DNA from: Epichloe hybrida
Taxonomy: Eukaryota; Ascomycota; Sordariomycetes; Hypocreales; Clavicipitaceae
Assembly (NCBI GenBank): GCA_019022495.1
Contig: JAFEKR010000001.1
Coordinates: 1,984,001-2,048,000 of the forward strand
Reading direction: 5' to 3'
Length of the DNA: 64,000 nt
Made by a program: the position numbers and the translations under genes. Positions 45,801 through 57,879 of the stretch are shown piece by piece (the stretch's first letter is position 1; each line of letters begins with the position of its first letter). Under the pieces are notes generated by a model. That model was given only the letters and a program-made list of their open reading frames with translations, made no database searches and was not told where the DNA came from.

Positions 45801-46653
45801 AGGAGGCATTTGATTCGTGCCGTGATATCACGGCTGGCGAATATGGACGGAAAGAAGAGTTCGACGCTTGCCGCGACATATCAAGAGATGAACCACCCAC
45901 GTGCCTATGAGGAGGCGGTGCTGGGGGAGGCGCACTGTCTTTCTCAGGGGTGCACCTGTGATTCATGAGGTACATAGGGGACGGAGCTGGTGATGGTGCC
46001 CGAGAACCATAGCCACGGACAGGTGGAGGGGAGGGCACCCTTTCGATGGTCTCGTGAACCGACCTGTGGTAAGAGTTGGCGGAATTGTCTCTCGGCCGTT
46101 GCTGGTAAGGTTTCGGTGTTGGAGCTGGAGCTAGAGCCGGCGCTGGCGTTGGCGTCGGCGTTGACACTGGCGCTGCAGCCGCGACGGGAGGATCGCGATA
46201 TGATGTAGGGGTTTTCGCAGTGGTGTAATGCGGAGCCTTTGCGTAAGCCTCGAACGGTTTGCGGAACGTTTTCGATTTGGCAGGTGTTTTATTGAGGCTG
46301 GAGGCATTGTGCCCAGGTAAGGGACTGGCGGATCTAGTCGCCGGACGGAAATCCTGAGGAAGAACCTCAACGAAGTTTGATGGGAATGAACCAACCGTTC
46401 TCCGGTCGCGGTAAAGACGACCAACCCACCACGATCCGTCTCCAGCGTTAAGGCATTCAATCAAGTCTCCTTCAATGAAGCCCAGATCTCGTTTTGACTA
46501 CCTTGGTGTTAGTTGGTCGAAGTTTTGAGCCACAAAACATGCAGGACAAGAGGACCGGAGTCCAGGTGATCAACATACCTCTCCTCCCCACGAATAAACA
46601 GCTCTACACCAGCACGGGAAATTCGGTGGAACCGAGGACGGTGCTGGCACCAT
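42826..46653 (-). CDS. cyk3: Cyk3-type cytokinesis protein (SH3 plus transglutaminase-like domain)
   Basis: Predicted 1248-aa protein, complement(join(42826..46497,46579..46653)). Exon 1 encodes MVPAPSSVPPNFPCWCRAVY; an 81-bp intron (GTATGT donor, TAG acceptor) joins it to SKRDLGFIEGDLIECLN, completing an SH3 domain at residues about 12-70 (ALYDY-type RAVYSW, WWVGRL, GSFPSNFVEV). A long Pro/Ser-rich disordered middle follows. The transglutaminase-like domain lies at about 790-900 (ACAKEYAVLVMEMCAAVGLE, then SNHWWNAVIVDNEWRIIDCC). In yeasts, Cyk3 acts at the division septum downstream of the contractile ring and stimulates chitin synthase-dependent septum formation. The His and Asp of the triad region are present, but the expected Cys position reads Ala with Cys one residue earlier. 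It is divergent from a Sid1-type kinase gene. Confidence 0.9.
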
Positions 46654-48135
46654 ATTGATAGCAAGAGATAATATCGATGGCACTCGTGAAGAACTGGCAG
46701 GAAGATAAGTCTAGGCCTGCGTCAAGCTGCTGCGAACAGTGAAGACGTCGCCAGACTTGGTGAAATTCTGAGAAATATGGCGATCTAGTCGTGCGGCCGT
46801 GACAATTGTTTGGCGGCAATGTTTCGTCAAAATAACACAGAGCAGGTGTGTCGGTCAGCGGAGAATCAGTGATCGCATCAAATGCGCATCATTGTCATGA
46901 TTTTTCAGTGTCCCGTGTTCCTAAAAAGCTTGGGATGGCGTGGAATGAAAGAAGCTGACTAGATGTGGCCGTAAGACGTTTGAGAAAACGGAGAGGTCTC
47001 TTCTTGTCACAATCAGATCTCAGTAGCCAGACAACCCTTGACGCATGGCAACGACAAAGATCGAACAGCGTCACCGATGGGCTCTGCATGGGCAATGAGC
47101 AGGCTTGGGCTGGGCTAAAGGTGGCTAAAGGTCGACTCCCGGCCGTTTGAAAACAGAGCGTTGATGGTTGCCACGACAACAAAGCATCCAACGCCTAACA
47201 CGCCCTTGCATTGCCCAACTTGGACGAGCATTGATCCACCGATGGATGCATTCGGCCGGTACATACATTAAATAATAACTGTACACCCACTGTACAACAT
47301 ATCCTCGGGTCAGCAGCGCCAATCGTGCTTGTGCCCTGGCCGCCGTGGCGACGGCTTGGCGTCCAACCCAACGTTCCAGTGCACCACTGCCGTGGGTGTT
47401 GAAGCGTTGTAGTGGGTGGCACACACATTCGCCGAGGCAGCGCTTGCACCGAAAGAGAAGATGGAGCAGATGAGATATTTAGTCGACACAACACCTCTGC
47501 ATCTGCATCTGCAGCTGTGCTCTGTTTTTTCCCCTTCCCTCCGTCTTCAACACCAAGCCAGTCCGTCTCACGATGCAGCAGAAAGACGACGAAGAAGCAG
47601 CCTCTCTATCCCACCTGGCCGCATAATCATTGGGGCCACGACACCCCGCTAGCGGACCCCCAGCGGACCCCCAGCGGACCTCCAGCGGACCTCCAGCGGA
47701 CGCTCCCCCCAGCGGACGCTCCCCCCCAGCGAACCCCTCCCCCCGTCACAGCTATCCGAATCAGGAGATTTGTAAACAAAGGCAACGGCCCAAGCTCTGC
47801 GCCCTTGCCTGCTGCTGTCCCAGACAACCGACGACAAATCATTAAAGCGAGCTGGACATCACCCTGGCTCAGATAGCCTGCATTGGATACTATATGGCTG
47901 TGCGATTCAGTTCGCCTACCTCGATCTTTTCGTTTCTTTATTTTCTCAGCTTGCGTCGACCGAACATCGTCGTCCTTTCGCAACCACTTTCCTAGAATCA
48001 CGTTTGGTCTTGCCCTCAGGGCGCTCTTGCCACACAGACACTGCGGCCCCCTCAAACGTCCCAGCCCCAGTCTTATCACGAGAAGGCTGTGCCCGAATCG
48101 TTCAAGAAGAGGCTGTTGCTTGATATCAAGACGGC
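46654..48135. promoter_or_regulatory. Shared divergent promoter region of cyk3 and the Sid1-type kinase
   Basis: 1482 bp separate the two start codons. No gene was seen. A minisatellite of CAGCGGACC-type units lies at 47650-47740, and a pyrimidine-rich stretch at 47520-47560. Whether regulatory elements are shared cannot be told from sequence alone. Confidence 0.55.
47650..47740. repeat. Minisatellite of about 11-bp AGCGGACCYCC units
   Basis: Seven to eight imperfect head-to-tail copies of AGCGGACCCCC/AGCGGACCTCC/AGCGGACGCTCCCCCC. The copies are contiguous, without spacers, so this is not a CRISPR array. Confidence 0.85.
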
Positions 48136-50263
48136 ATGGCAGACGAGGGTGTCGCCGAGCACTATCAAGTGTTGGAGGAGCTCGGCCGTAAGTCAGATTT
48201 TATTTAGTGACGCGATTGAGGACTGACAGTCATCTTTTCCCAGGTGGAAGTTTCGGCGTGGTGTTCAAGGGCATTGAAAAGGCAACTGGCGAAACTGTCG
48301 CTATCAAACACGTACGTATTCGTCAAGATAAAGAACCACTTCCCTTTTTAAAAGCATTGTTTGCACAAGTTTCGATGCTAAACAGCCTGGCTCCGGAAAT
48401 AGATTGATCTCGAATCCAACGATGACGACATTCAAGATATTCAGGCCGAGATTTCTGTCCTCAGTACATGTGCTAGCCCATATGTGACGCAATACAAAGG
48501 CTCATTCCTCCGAGGACACAAGCTATGGATTGTCATGGAGTATCTAGGTGGTGGTTCTTGTCTTGACCTGGTATGGTAGCGGTGGTCGTGGTCGCGAATT
48601 TTCCGCACTGGCTCGTGCCTGAGTTGATGTGACCCATACTGACCAGAAACTATAGTTGAAACCTGCAAACTTCAGCGAAACGCACATTGCCATCATCTGT
48701 CGAGAACTCCTTCTAGGAATACAGTATTTACACACCGAGGGGAAAATTCACCGAGACATCAAGGCAGCCAATGTTCTGCTTTCTGAGTCTGGCAAAGTCA
48801 AGCTGGCTGACTTTGGTGTTGCAGCACAACTCACCAACATCAAATCACAGCGCAACACCTTCGTCGGCACCCCATTTTGGATGGCGCCAGAAGTCATTCA
48901 ACAAGATGGCTATAGCTTCAAAGCAGACATTTGGTCTCTCGGCATCACAGCCATGGAAATGGCTAACGGCGAGCCCCCCCTCTGCCATATCCATCCAATG
49001 AAAGTATTGTTCCATATTCCCAAGAACTCGGCTCCAAGACTGGAGGGAGATTTCAGCAGAGACTTCAAGGATTTTGTTGCTCAATGTCTTACCAAAGACT
49101 ATGAGCGCAGGCCTTCCGCAAAAGATCTGTTGAGGCATCGTTTCATCCGGGCAGCCGGAAAGGTCGAGGCGTTACAAGAGCTTATTGCCCGACGTCAAAT
49201 GTGGGATGCCAACCAGAATCGTCAAAGACACCCGATATATTACCAAGAGACGTTGCAAACCATTGTACCAAAAGATGAACAACAAGATTGGGTGTTCGAC
49301 ACTGTCAAGTCCATCGCCATCACTCAACCGAAGAGACCGACTGTCAAACACCGTAAGCCTTCGTCGATGCTGGCTACCGACGAGGGCTTGCGAAGACTCG
49401 ACATGGTCGAAGGGCCTTTGGGGCCGTCCTCGCCAGCACCTGCAACAGTTCGCAAGTCGACTGTTCGCCGCACTCCATCCCTCGCCCAGTCGAACTCGAT
49501 CCGACCGAGCGGATCTCCACGTCCCACGGTAGCGCCCAAGAAGCCCTTGCAACCCGACATGTCCTTTGGCAACTCGGGATCAACTATGCGTTTATTCCGA
49601 CGCGTTCCATCTGATAGCTCTACCAATGGCCAGCTTGGAAGGCCTTCGTCACCAGACGATGTATTTTGTGACGAGAATCCCCCTCCTCCCGTTACAACTC
49701 CTATCGAGCCATTCGGGAAGGAGGCGATTCTAGGCAGACGACTTTATATCAAAGCCGTCGAGCCCACATTAGCAGAGCTGCATGCGCAAACGTCAGTCGT
49801 GCAGAAACGTGAGGCTCTTGGCAAATTATCGGACGCTTTTGCAGCGTTGGACGCGGTAGATCCGGAGGGTGCCTACCATCTCATGAGCAATCTTGTAGCA
49901 TCTGTGTCGCAGGACAACAAGCTCAATGCTTCGTTGCTGCGTCAGCCTAGTCAAAAGATTCCGGACGATGGGACACCGCATGGGACGGTCATTGTCAAGA
50001 GCTCTGTACCATCTTTAGCTAGTCCCACGAAATTAGTACTCAGCTCGAACAACCCGCACTTGAAGAGCCACAGACGGCGACTCACAGGCTCCCCCAGACC
50101 CAGCCTCGGGGACAAGGAGTTGGACAGAGAGCGGTCGACGTTGCTCGAAGAGAAATATCCTGGCCGCGAACCTCGAAATGGCATGGAGCACTGCAAACAA
50201 CTTTCAGATGTTCTCTACCAACGATGGTCGGACAACCTTCGAATTAGGTGGCCAGCTGTATAA
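48136..50263 (+). CDS. sid1: Sid1/SepL-type germinal-centre kinase (Ste20 family)
   Basis: Predicted 631-aa Ser/Thr kinase, join(48136..48187,48244..48311,48403..48570,48656..50263); all four exons join in frame through GT-AG introns. The start [17 protein letters not shown] leads straight into the kinase domain (about 10-262). The Gly loop is [11 protein letters not shown], the catalytic Lys is in VAIKH, the catalytic loop is [12 protein letters not shown], then LADFGVA and the APE segment [10 protein letters not shown]. The N-terminal catalytic domain with a long C-terminal tail is the GCK layout. The style matches the Sid1/SepL kinases of the septation initiation network, which act at spindle poles to trigger septum formation. 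Tail features include a Ser/Pro-rich linker (about 300-420) and a terminal helical part. MST3/Kin3-like GCKs are the main alternative. Confidence 0.87.
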
Positions 50264-50910
50264 CAATACACCCGGTTATAAAGACTGATAATGGAAGTAC
50301 CATATTTTCCAGGCTCGACTTGGTCATATGGTGGCCTTTTTCTTTCCCTTGTTTCTTGCATTTCCTTCATCATTCTCAGCCTGTCTTCCATGTTTGATAT
50401 GAATACCCTTTGGTTTGTATGATTTTCAGTGAGTGCGACAGCATGGCCTGGTTCTGGAAGATCAAATTTCCGTTTAAAGAAGCAAAAGTATGTTTTGATT
50501 TGTTCAAGACATGGACGACACATATTGGCGTCTTCTGATCTTGAGTTCTCGAGGAAATCGCATTACATTCGTGGCCTATCGGCGAACTCCATCCATGCAT
50601 GCGCATGTGTGCGATCTGAACAGTTACTGGGTTGATATACGTTTGGATTATGATTTCTTCTATCGGGTCCAGGTCTGATGTAACTTCCACCGGATTACGG
50701 CGTTTGGGCATTGGGCGTGTTTTGATGGATATTGTAAAATGCGATTTTGTTTTCCATAGGTAGATCCAGGTAGTGTACCACCATGTGTGAATTAAATGGA
50801 ACAAAGATGGCACATGAAATCTTTCTGAACCTATTGCATGCGTGAAGGTTGATCATGATGCTACAGATAGCACCGCGCCGTAGATTAGAGTTGCTCTTAT
50901 TAGCGGCTTC
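50264..50910. other. Convergent 3' region between the kinase and rai1
   Basis: 647 bp with no recognisable gene; a frame of 145 codons on the minus strand (50376-50813) has no motif and is not called. AT-leaning composition suits UTRs. Confidence 0.55.
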
Positions 50911-52660
50911 TTACGCCCTTGCCTCAGGAGAACTCGGTCCAAGAGCAAGCTTGATTCTCCAATTCTTGAACTCCTCTGACAGGATGTCTCCGTGCCCAGT
51001 CTCTTCAACCTTGAATACCTCAATACCATTCGATCCTGATCGTCGCCGTATCCTCCATACGCCTTCATCGTTGATTACGTTTCTGAGCCCTGCCACGGAT
51101 TAGAATAAACCTTGACTTTTCGGTCAGACCGCAGCCAGCTTCGACGACGATGAATCAAACAAAAACCTGCGCAACGAGTCTGGCACAATATCGTAAGAAC
51201 TTACATTGGAGAAATTCCCCCGCGAAATTGACGCACATGTCGGCGTTCCATCGCGCGCCTTGTCTCGAGTTCACCGTCTGCGGAATATTCTGCGTCTCAA
51301 TCTCCTGGACCTCGACTAAGATGCCGTCTCGTGTGCGAAATCCCACTACAATCTTGGGGACGCCAAGGAGGAACGACTGGATCCAGAACTTCATGAGCTT
51401 GCGGTGGAAATTGTCTAGATCGCCGGGGGAGCGGATCTCCGCGGAGGTTTTGAGCTCGACCCAGTTGATGGGTTGACCGGGGGGTGGTTTCGTGTCCCAT
51501 ACTTTGGTTGTGGGAGAAGATAGATCAGCATGATGGGTGTCAATTTCTTCATTGGCAAGGAACAGGAGACAGGACATAGTAGGAGGGGGCTAGTATAAAC
51601 GTACTGGCGTCGACTTCGCCTCCGAGGCAGAGGACTGTGCTGCCGATGCCGGTGCGGACGACTGAGCAGTATTGCTCCTTATTGCTAACTACTTGGTTTT
51701 CGCGATCTTCAATGTATTCCCTTGATGTTTCGTGCCATGTCCTGGGGAGGGTGGAGAGGGTTTCGAACTTGTAGCCTGCAGAATTTAGTGTGCTTTCATG
51801 GCGGATTTGAGTTTCTGTGTTACTTGGGTAGAGGGCATGTCTTTACCCCAGTATTGCATTACTTCCAGGGGAGGGCCACGTCTAGGACCTCTACGGTTCT
51901 CGTTCAGTCGTGATTGAACTTTGAAGTCATTGTTCTCCTCGATGAACCTGTTTTTGTGAGTCGAGGCAACGCATGTAGAGCGAGGGGTTCACTTACAAGC
52001 AGTCCTAAAAATGTGTTGGCTTTGCTCTTGGTGAGACTTGGTGTGAATACATACAAGACATACCTGATATAAAGTGGCATTCATTTCAAAGCTATAGGAC
52101 GGTCAGCCATCCAAGCTTTTTTCTCTTTTAAAGAAAGAAAATCCCGCGCAATATAGGGGCATTGACCCATCTTGTTGTTCAAACAAAGCCGCCATAATCT
52201 AAATCTGTCGATAAATATTACAGCTCGTCATGATAAAAGTAAGCATGAGCAGTGGAGGAAACACACCTTGGTCATCATTCCCCGCCAAGTAACGACGTTG
52301 GCGTCAATTTTCTTCCCCGTCTCCTTCTCGTGCGCCACGATCGTCTTCAACAAGCTATCCAGGTGCTCGTCTCCGGAACCGTCGAGTTTTCGGAACGTAT
52401 CGAATCCTTTGGACAGGTCTGCTCCTAATCGAGGGGTATAGTAATACTTTATGGACGAGTCATCTAGCCGAAACTCATGGTTCTCATCGTACGAGAAGCA
52501 GGCGAACTCCTAGGTTGTTGTGCAGTGTGAGACGAGTTTCACGTAATCAAAGGGACAAAGTTCGTTTGGGGAAAAGGCTGCTTGCTACCTTGGGCCGTTT
52601 TACGGGTTGGCTGGGACCAGAGAATCTGCCCATGGGCTGCATTGGGAAGTTCGCCGCCAT
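50911..52660 (-). CDS. rai1: Rai1/DXO-type decapping nuclease
   Basis: Predicted 376-aa protein in nine exons, complement(join(50911..51089,51205..51501,51605..51775,51847..51947,51997..52004,52064..52091,52167..52198,52267..52509,52589..52660)). Every junction keeps the frame. It starts MAANFPMQPMGRFSGPSQPV. Recognisable Rai1 blocks are EFACFSYDENHEFRLDDSS, ADLSKGFDTF, VTWRGMMTK, GFEMNATLYQ, FIEENNDF, LGGEVDA, INWVELKTSAEIR, SFLLGVPKIVVGFR and DILSEEFKNWR. The acidic residues in GGEVDA and ELKTS form the metal site. Rai1 removes aberrant caps and stabilises the exonuclease Rat1 in the nucleus. Exon 5 is only 8 nt (52004 to 51997). One donor (GTCAAT, after exon 3) and one acceptor (CAAAG, before exon 8) are weak but required. 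Total length is normal for the family (yeast Rai1 is 387 aa). Confidence 0.9.
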
Positions 52661-53646
52661 GGTGAATGACCGTTGTTGGCTGCTTGGCCTCACTTCAGTG
52701 CGATGAGACGGGCAGATCGGATAACTCTCTGTGAGATGCGTTGGGGGAGAGTGTCTAATTGTGCTACTGTAAAGGCCATGGGCTGCGAACTAGGTGTGAG
52801 AATTGACGCTGGAACCTTGCGTAGGGTGCAAAGCGATGATGAAAAACCTTGTGTTGGTGAAGTTTCGTGTTTGCAGTGGAACTCATCAGTGAGTCTCAGT
52901 CAGGATCGCTGTTTGCTTTGTAGCACTGCCGTGGTCGTTCATGCCGCGCAACATATCTAGTATGAAGGTCGCATTTTTATCCAGAAGAATGAGATGAGAC
53001 GAATCCCCTCCAAATAATACATCAACCTCTGCAACTTCACCTTCATTCAATAGACGGCGGCGGTGCTGGGTACGACTCAGGTCGGCTACCCTAGACCAGT
53101 GAACGCGACGACCTGGGAGGGTTGTTCAAGGCAGGCACGACTCGGCTTCACTTTCCCCGCTGGTCTGCGGATCCCGTGTAGAACAACTTCCAGTCAGGAA
53201 GCCGCAAATAATGTCAAAAGCCAGACCTCTTCCCTCCAGCTGAACCCTGTTTTCTGTTTTTCATGCTTCTTCTGTTCCACCGCATTTTTGCCTTTGCCTC
53301 TGCCTCTGCCTTCGCCCGTTTCGCATATTCTCTTTGTCACATTCGCAGCCACGTGATTTTGTTACTGGGGTGGTCCACTTAGCCATCTGCAGCCCAAACG
53401 ACCGAGCCTTCCCAACACGAGCTCTCCAGCGTGGGGTCGGTCCCTTGCCTTCATGGTTTCATTGTCAGCCTTGTTTCTGGGCGCGTCGCGCGGATCGACT
53501 TATATCGGCCGCTCACTCATCCTTTGCGCCAGACAACGTCGCGCACCGCCTGTCTTCGCTGAGTCCTCTATTATTGCCAGAGGCATAACCGGGGTGGTAG
53601 GTTGGCACAAAAACTGCCTAACGGGCTACATTTCGCAGTCGGGTCA
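52661..53646. promoter_or_regulatory. Divergent promoter region between rai1 and the chromodomain gene
   Basis: 986 bp between the two start codons with no gene. A CTGCCTCTGCCTTCGCC-type pyrimidine-rich repeat occurs at about 53290-53325. No specific regulatory site could be assigned. Confidence 0.55.
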
Positions 53647-56600
53647 ATGCCAAGAACACGGCGATCTCAAGCTCGCACATTCGGGTCGCGGAAGCGGGTA
53701 GCCTCGCCTGACGAGGGCTGGTTCACAATCAGAAGTATTCTCGACGAAAGACTTGTAAGGGGCCGCGTTGAATATCTCGTGGACTGGGACGACGACAAGA
53801 CGACTGGCGAGGCGTACTCTCCCACTTGGGTAGGTTTCGTTACGTTTTGTCACAGTGGCATGGGGATGCTTCTCTCGCGCGATATGCTAATGAGTCACTG
53901 GTTATAGAGTCGCGAGGTTACAGACGAAGCCAAGGAAGAGTGGAATCAACTGAAGACATCACGTAATAGGGAGAAAGCCGAACAAGATAGTCAAAATAGT
54001 CAAGACAGCCAGCCTCCACGACCGTCTAATTGGAGGCAACAACAAAAACTCCAGACTGCTGGTCCGTCTGGTGCTTTTCGACGAGAACGACAAGGGCAAC
54101 CAGAACGACGAGTACGGCTACGTTCTAGCTTAACCGACGAAAGCGAGCGTCCTCGCAAGATCACAAAGGTTACATATAGTGCGACTCCTTCGGAAGAGCC
54201 AGTTCCATCTATAGCTTCCCTTTCCTCCACTGATAGCGCCGTCGACGACTGTGCCGATCTTGACGGTCTGAGTTGCCCGAACCAGCGAGCATCAGACGCT
54301 CCTCGGTCTCAAAGGCTTGTGGTACAACTCGATAAAAATTCACAATTCGATCCAGCTGAATACAGCAGCCAGCACAACACCCAAAGCAGTGGTCATTCGT
54401 CTCAATCGATTGTGGAACTCGAAGATCAGGACGAGCGCCTCATTTTTGCTTCTCAGCTCGGCCGTCACACCATTCCGGACTCTGAAGAGCCTTCTGGACA
54501 GACCTGGTCGGTGGATCTTCAGCAAGTCGAGGTTGCATCATCGGCCAAAAATTCTCGCGAGACTCAGGATAATTCTCAGTTTGAAGACTATCAATACCCC
54601 TCGGGTCTGTTACAAGCCGAGCTTGACTCTGATAATCTGAGCAATCTCTGTGATCAGGAAGCGTCGGGACAATCTCCAGGGCACTTGGACGGCCCCGATA
54701 TACCCTCTCATCAGTTTGGCGAAGGCAGATCATTGAGCGTTACCAGTCAGGACCTTTGTTCTACAATAGCTGCGACTAAACCTCATTCGGAAGCACAATC
54801 AACAGGGTGCAACAACGACCTGGCTGTTGTACCGACTACTAGCCCTGCTCCTGCATTCTTGTCACAGCCACCACTTCCTTCTTCGTTTAATATCCCGGAA
54901 AATTTGTCCAGTGAATTGCAAGCTTCTCCGGCCAGGAGTGTGGTTGATGCAACTCCATCGACTCAAAATCAAAACTCCGCAAGTTTATCTGTAGTTGCTG
55001 GAGACAGACTGAATTTCAAGACGCCCAGGTCCTCCGCATCACTCCGTCCGTGTCAGAAACGGAAGCATTTACTGACAGCCACGGTGCCAATAAAGACACA
55101 AGCCCCATTACTGCAAACGTCTCTTCGCTCCCGCAAGCTTCCGATACAGTCTCACAACCATCATTCGATTTGATGCACGACAAGATGGAAAATCAGGCGG
55201 CACCTGAGACCTCAAATGTGGCTTCGCAATCATCTGCCGTGGATGAGCTGAGCCAAATACTCAACTTGGACAAGGTCATGGCCGACGGTCCAAGTTTTCA
55301 AGATCATGACAAACCTTTGGGCGGCGATGCTGGGTCTTCCGAAGCACAGCTATCCAGTCTGAATGTGCCGGAATCCGAAGCAGCTGATCAGCGAAGTCAT
55401 ACTCATGAGTCCGTTGTCGTTGAAAGTGAGCACACACAACCCAAGTCGCCCAGCAGCCCTAAACCATCCGCGGTCCAATCATTACAGGGCATTGTTAACA
55501 TGATTTTCGATGATCCAGAATTGTCAATCTCCGGTACCATGGTACGTGATGAGATGCACAATCCTGAGCCGCCTACAGTCTCTTTGGCAGACATTTCAAA
55601 GCAAAACAATCTGCATGGCGCAGCTCTACCCTTGATACCACCCCTACTTCCCCAGGATGAGTCTCATGATGCTTTACCACGGACAGGTCATCAAAGCTCG
55701 GCCGTCTCCGTTTCGATGGGGCAGCCGCAACCCGATGAAGCGTCAAATGATGGGTCCAGTGATCAAGAACCCGTTGTGTTGAAACATATTGTTACACTTC
55801 CCTTTCAAGCAAGCTTAAGGCCATTATACGATGATACCTTACTCGAATACAAGAAAGAAGTAACACAATTCGGCGCTATTTTCAACAGCGAAGATTTTAT
55901 TGAACCCGAGGAGGCCTTGGTGCACAAAATAGACCAGGTCTTTAGTCGATTGCATAATATCTGCGACTACCCGCCCGACGCGGTAGGCAGCGCACTCGAG
56001 GAATTACCATCCGAACAACTTATCAAGTACTGCTGTGATGGTAACTCCAAATTTAATTTTCTGCATGAGCTTCTTCAGGGACTTACCAAAGAAACGCGCG
56101 TCTTGATTGTGGCTAGATCTGTCGATATTTTGAAGCTTCTGTACCGCCTTACGGAGGCACTAGATATTGAGTGCATCTGTGGAGACATTGATAAATCATC
56201 AAAGACCAAATCAGCATCTTCAGTTGTCAGAGCTACTCTAGTTCTTCCCGGAACAAATGTTGATGAAGATGATTTTGATGTCATTGTCGGCTATGATCAT
56301 TCTTTTGGGAGTTCAGAAGTTGGCAAAAAGCTTGAGCCAGATATTCCGGATGCAAGGTCGCCGGTAGTGTTGATGCTGGTCACCACACACTCTATTGAGC
56401 ATATCGACCTATATGTTCCTGACGACTTGACTCCTTTAGAGCGAAAAAACGCCCTTATATCTGGGATCGTACGGGCGAGACAGCTCGTGGGCGACCCAGA
56501 CCGCGGACACCCGGAACCACATGAAGCTGCCAGCCTATTTCTGGAATACCTGAACGGACTGGTCGAAGGTATCGTATGGGATCCAGTCCCCGTCCCTGAA

Positions 56601-57879
56601 GAAATCTTGGATGTTTATGTCAACTCTCAACCGCGCTCACAAATGCCTGTGACCGGTGATCCGGACGTTGAGAATGCTCGAAAGCGAAAGCTGGTGAGCA
56701 AGAGAAGCTCGCAACTTCCGATTGTAGTGTGTTACTGATTTGAAATAGGATGATTTCGACGACGACGATGCTAAAAGACTGCGCATGTTACCTTTCAAAC
56801 AATCCACCATTCAGGTGAATGATACTCCAATACCCGATGACGTTCAAGGGTTGTTGAGCTCCGTCAAGCCCGAAGAGAGTACGATCAAATGCAAAGGCGT
56901 CGTCAGTGTGTCGGTGGCGGTTTTGCAAGCACTGGCAGAACAGGTATAGAATCTAGATCAATGACGAAATGAACAAATCGCGACTAATAATATGCGGCAG
57001 GTTTCGGAGCTCAGGCGGCAAGTGGACGCAACAGATAGGGATGCACAATATAAGAGCCTGATATCAGGGATGGAGATTCGAATCAAAGAATATGAGAGAA
57101 CGAGCGCAAAGATGTATTCGTCACAGCGGGAGGCGTTGGAAGACCGCATGAAGTTCGAGCGACAGACAAGAAAGGCAGAGGCAGCACTGCAAAGCGCGAC
57201 AGAAACAGCGCAAAAAGACGCAGAAAAAGCACAAAAGAAGATGACTGATTTAGAAGCAACTGTTATACGGCTCACTGCAGATCCAGATGGGGCGAAAGAA
57301 ACCCCGTTGGCCAAGACGCAGAAGCTTCTGCAAGAAGCTCAAGAAAGAACCCAAATGTTGGAGAAGCGGTTAGAAAACGCTCATAAAGATGCAGACTATG
57401 CACGAAGTCTTTACCAGGATGCCACGACGACGAATAGCGTCCTTCGGGGTGAAAATGCGGACCTCAAGGAGCAAGTGACTGATCTCCGAAAGAAAACAGA
57501 AGACACATTGGGCAAGATTCACGCTATTCAGGCAGACACTACAGCGAAGCAATGTCTCCGCCAGGTCCGAGATCTGAGGTCTCAGCTACGCGAGCGGGAA
57601 ATCGAACTGGATTGTATCAAAGACGAACTACGGCAGCTTAAGAGTGGTCGCCGGGAGACACGCCAAGTCAGTGTTCCTCGGAGTCCTCGTACGGGTATGA
57701 TGAGTCCTCGCATAGGTCGAGCAACGCATGGCGGCAATGGCGGAGGGGGATCAGCCAGTAGGGGGACGAGTCCAGCTCCCACGTCTGGGGTAGATGGAGT
57801 GGCATCAAGTCTTTTGGCTGGAATGCAGTATATGGCACAGCCACCAGGGAATGGAAGGTGGAATCATCTTCGAGATTAG
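53647..57879 (+). CDS. Chromodomain protein with HDA1-complex subunit 2/3-like domain
   Basis: Predicted 1318-aa protein, join(53647..53829,53908..54942,55029..56693,56749..56943,57001..57879). Exon 1 carries a chromodomain start (GWFTIRSILDERLVRGRVEY then YLVDWDDD and SPTW), which continues in exon 2 with DEAKEEWNQLK. Residues about 100-640 are Ser/Gln-rich and disordered. About 656-943 matches the Hda2/Hda3 class (VLKHIVTLPFQASLRPLYDD, TRVLIVARSVDILKLLYRL, FDVIVGYDHSF), and about 1027-1240 is coiled coil. This suggests a histone deacetylase (Hda1) complex subunit that reads methylated histone, similar to Neurospora CDP-2 of the HCHC complex; that equivalence is inferred. The intron 54943..55028 is the least certain: the frame must change between 54930 and 55030, and GTTGAT...CCCAG is the best of several weak choices. 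Confidence 0.82.

Noticed and set aside
47650..47740. CRISPR-like repeat array
   Set aside because: Units are 11 bp, contiguous and without unique spacers, in a eukaryotic genome; a plain minisatellite.
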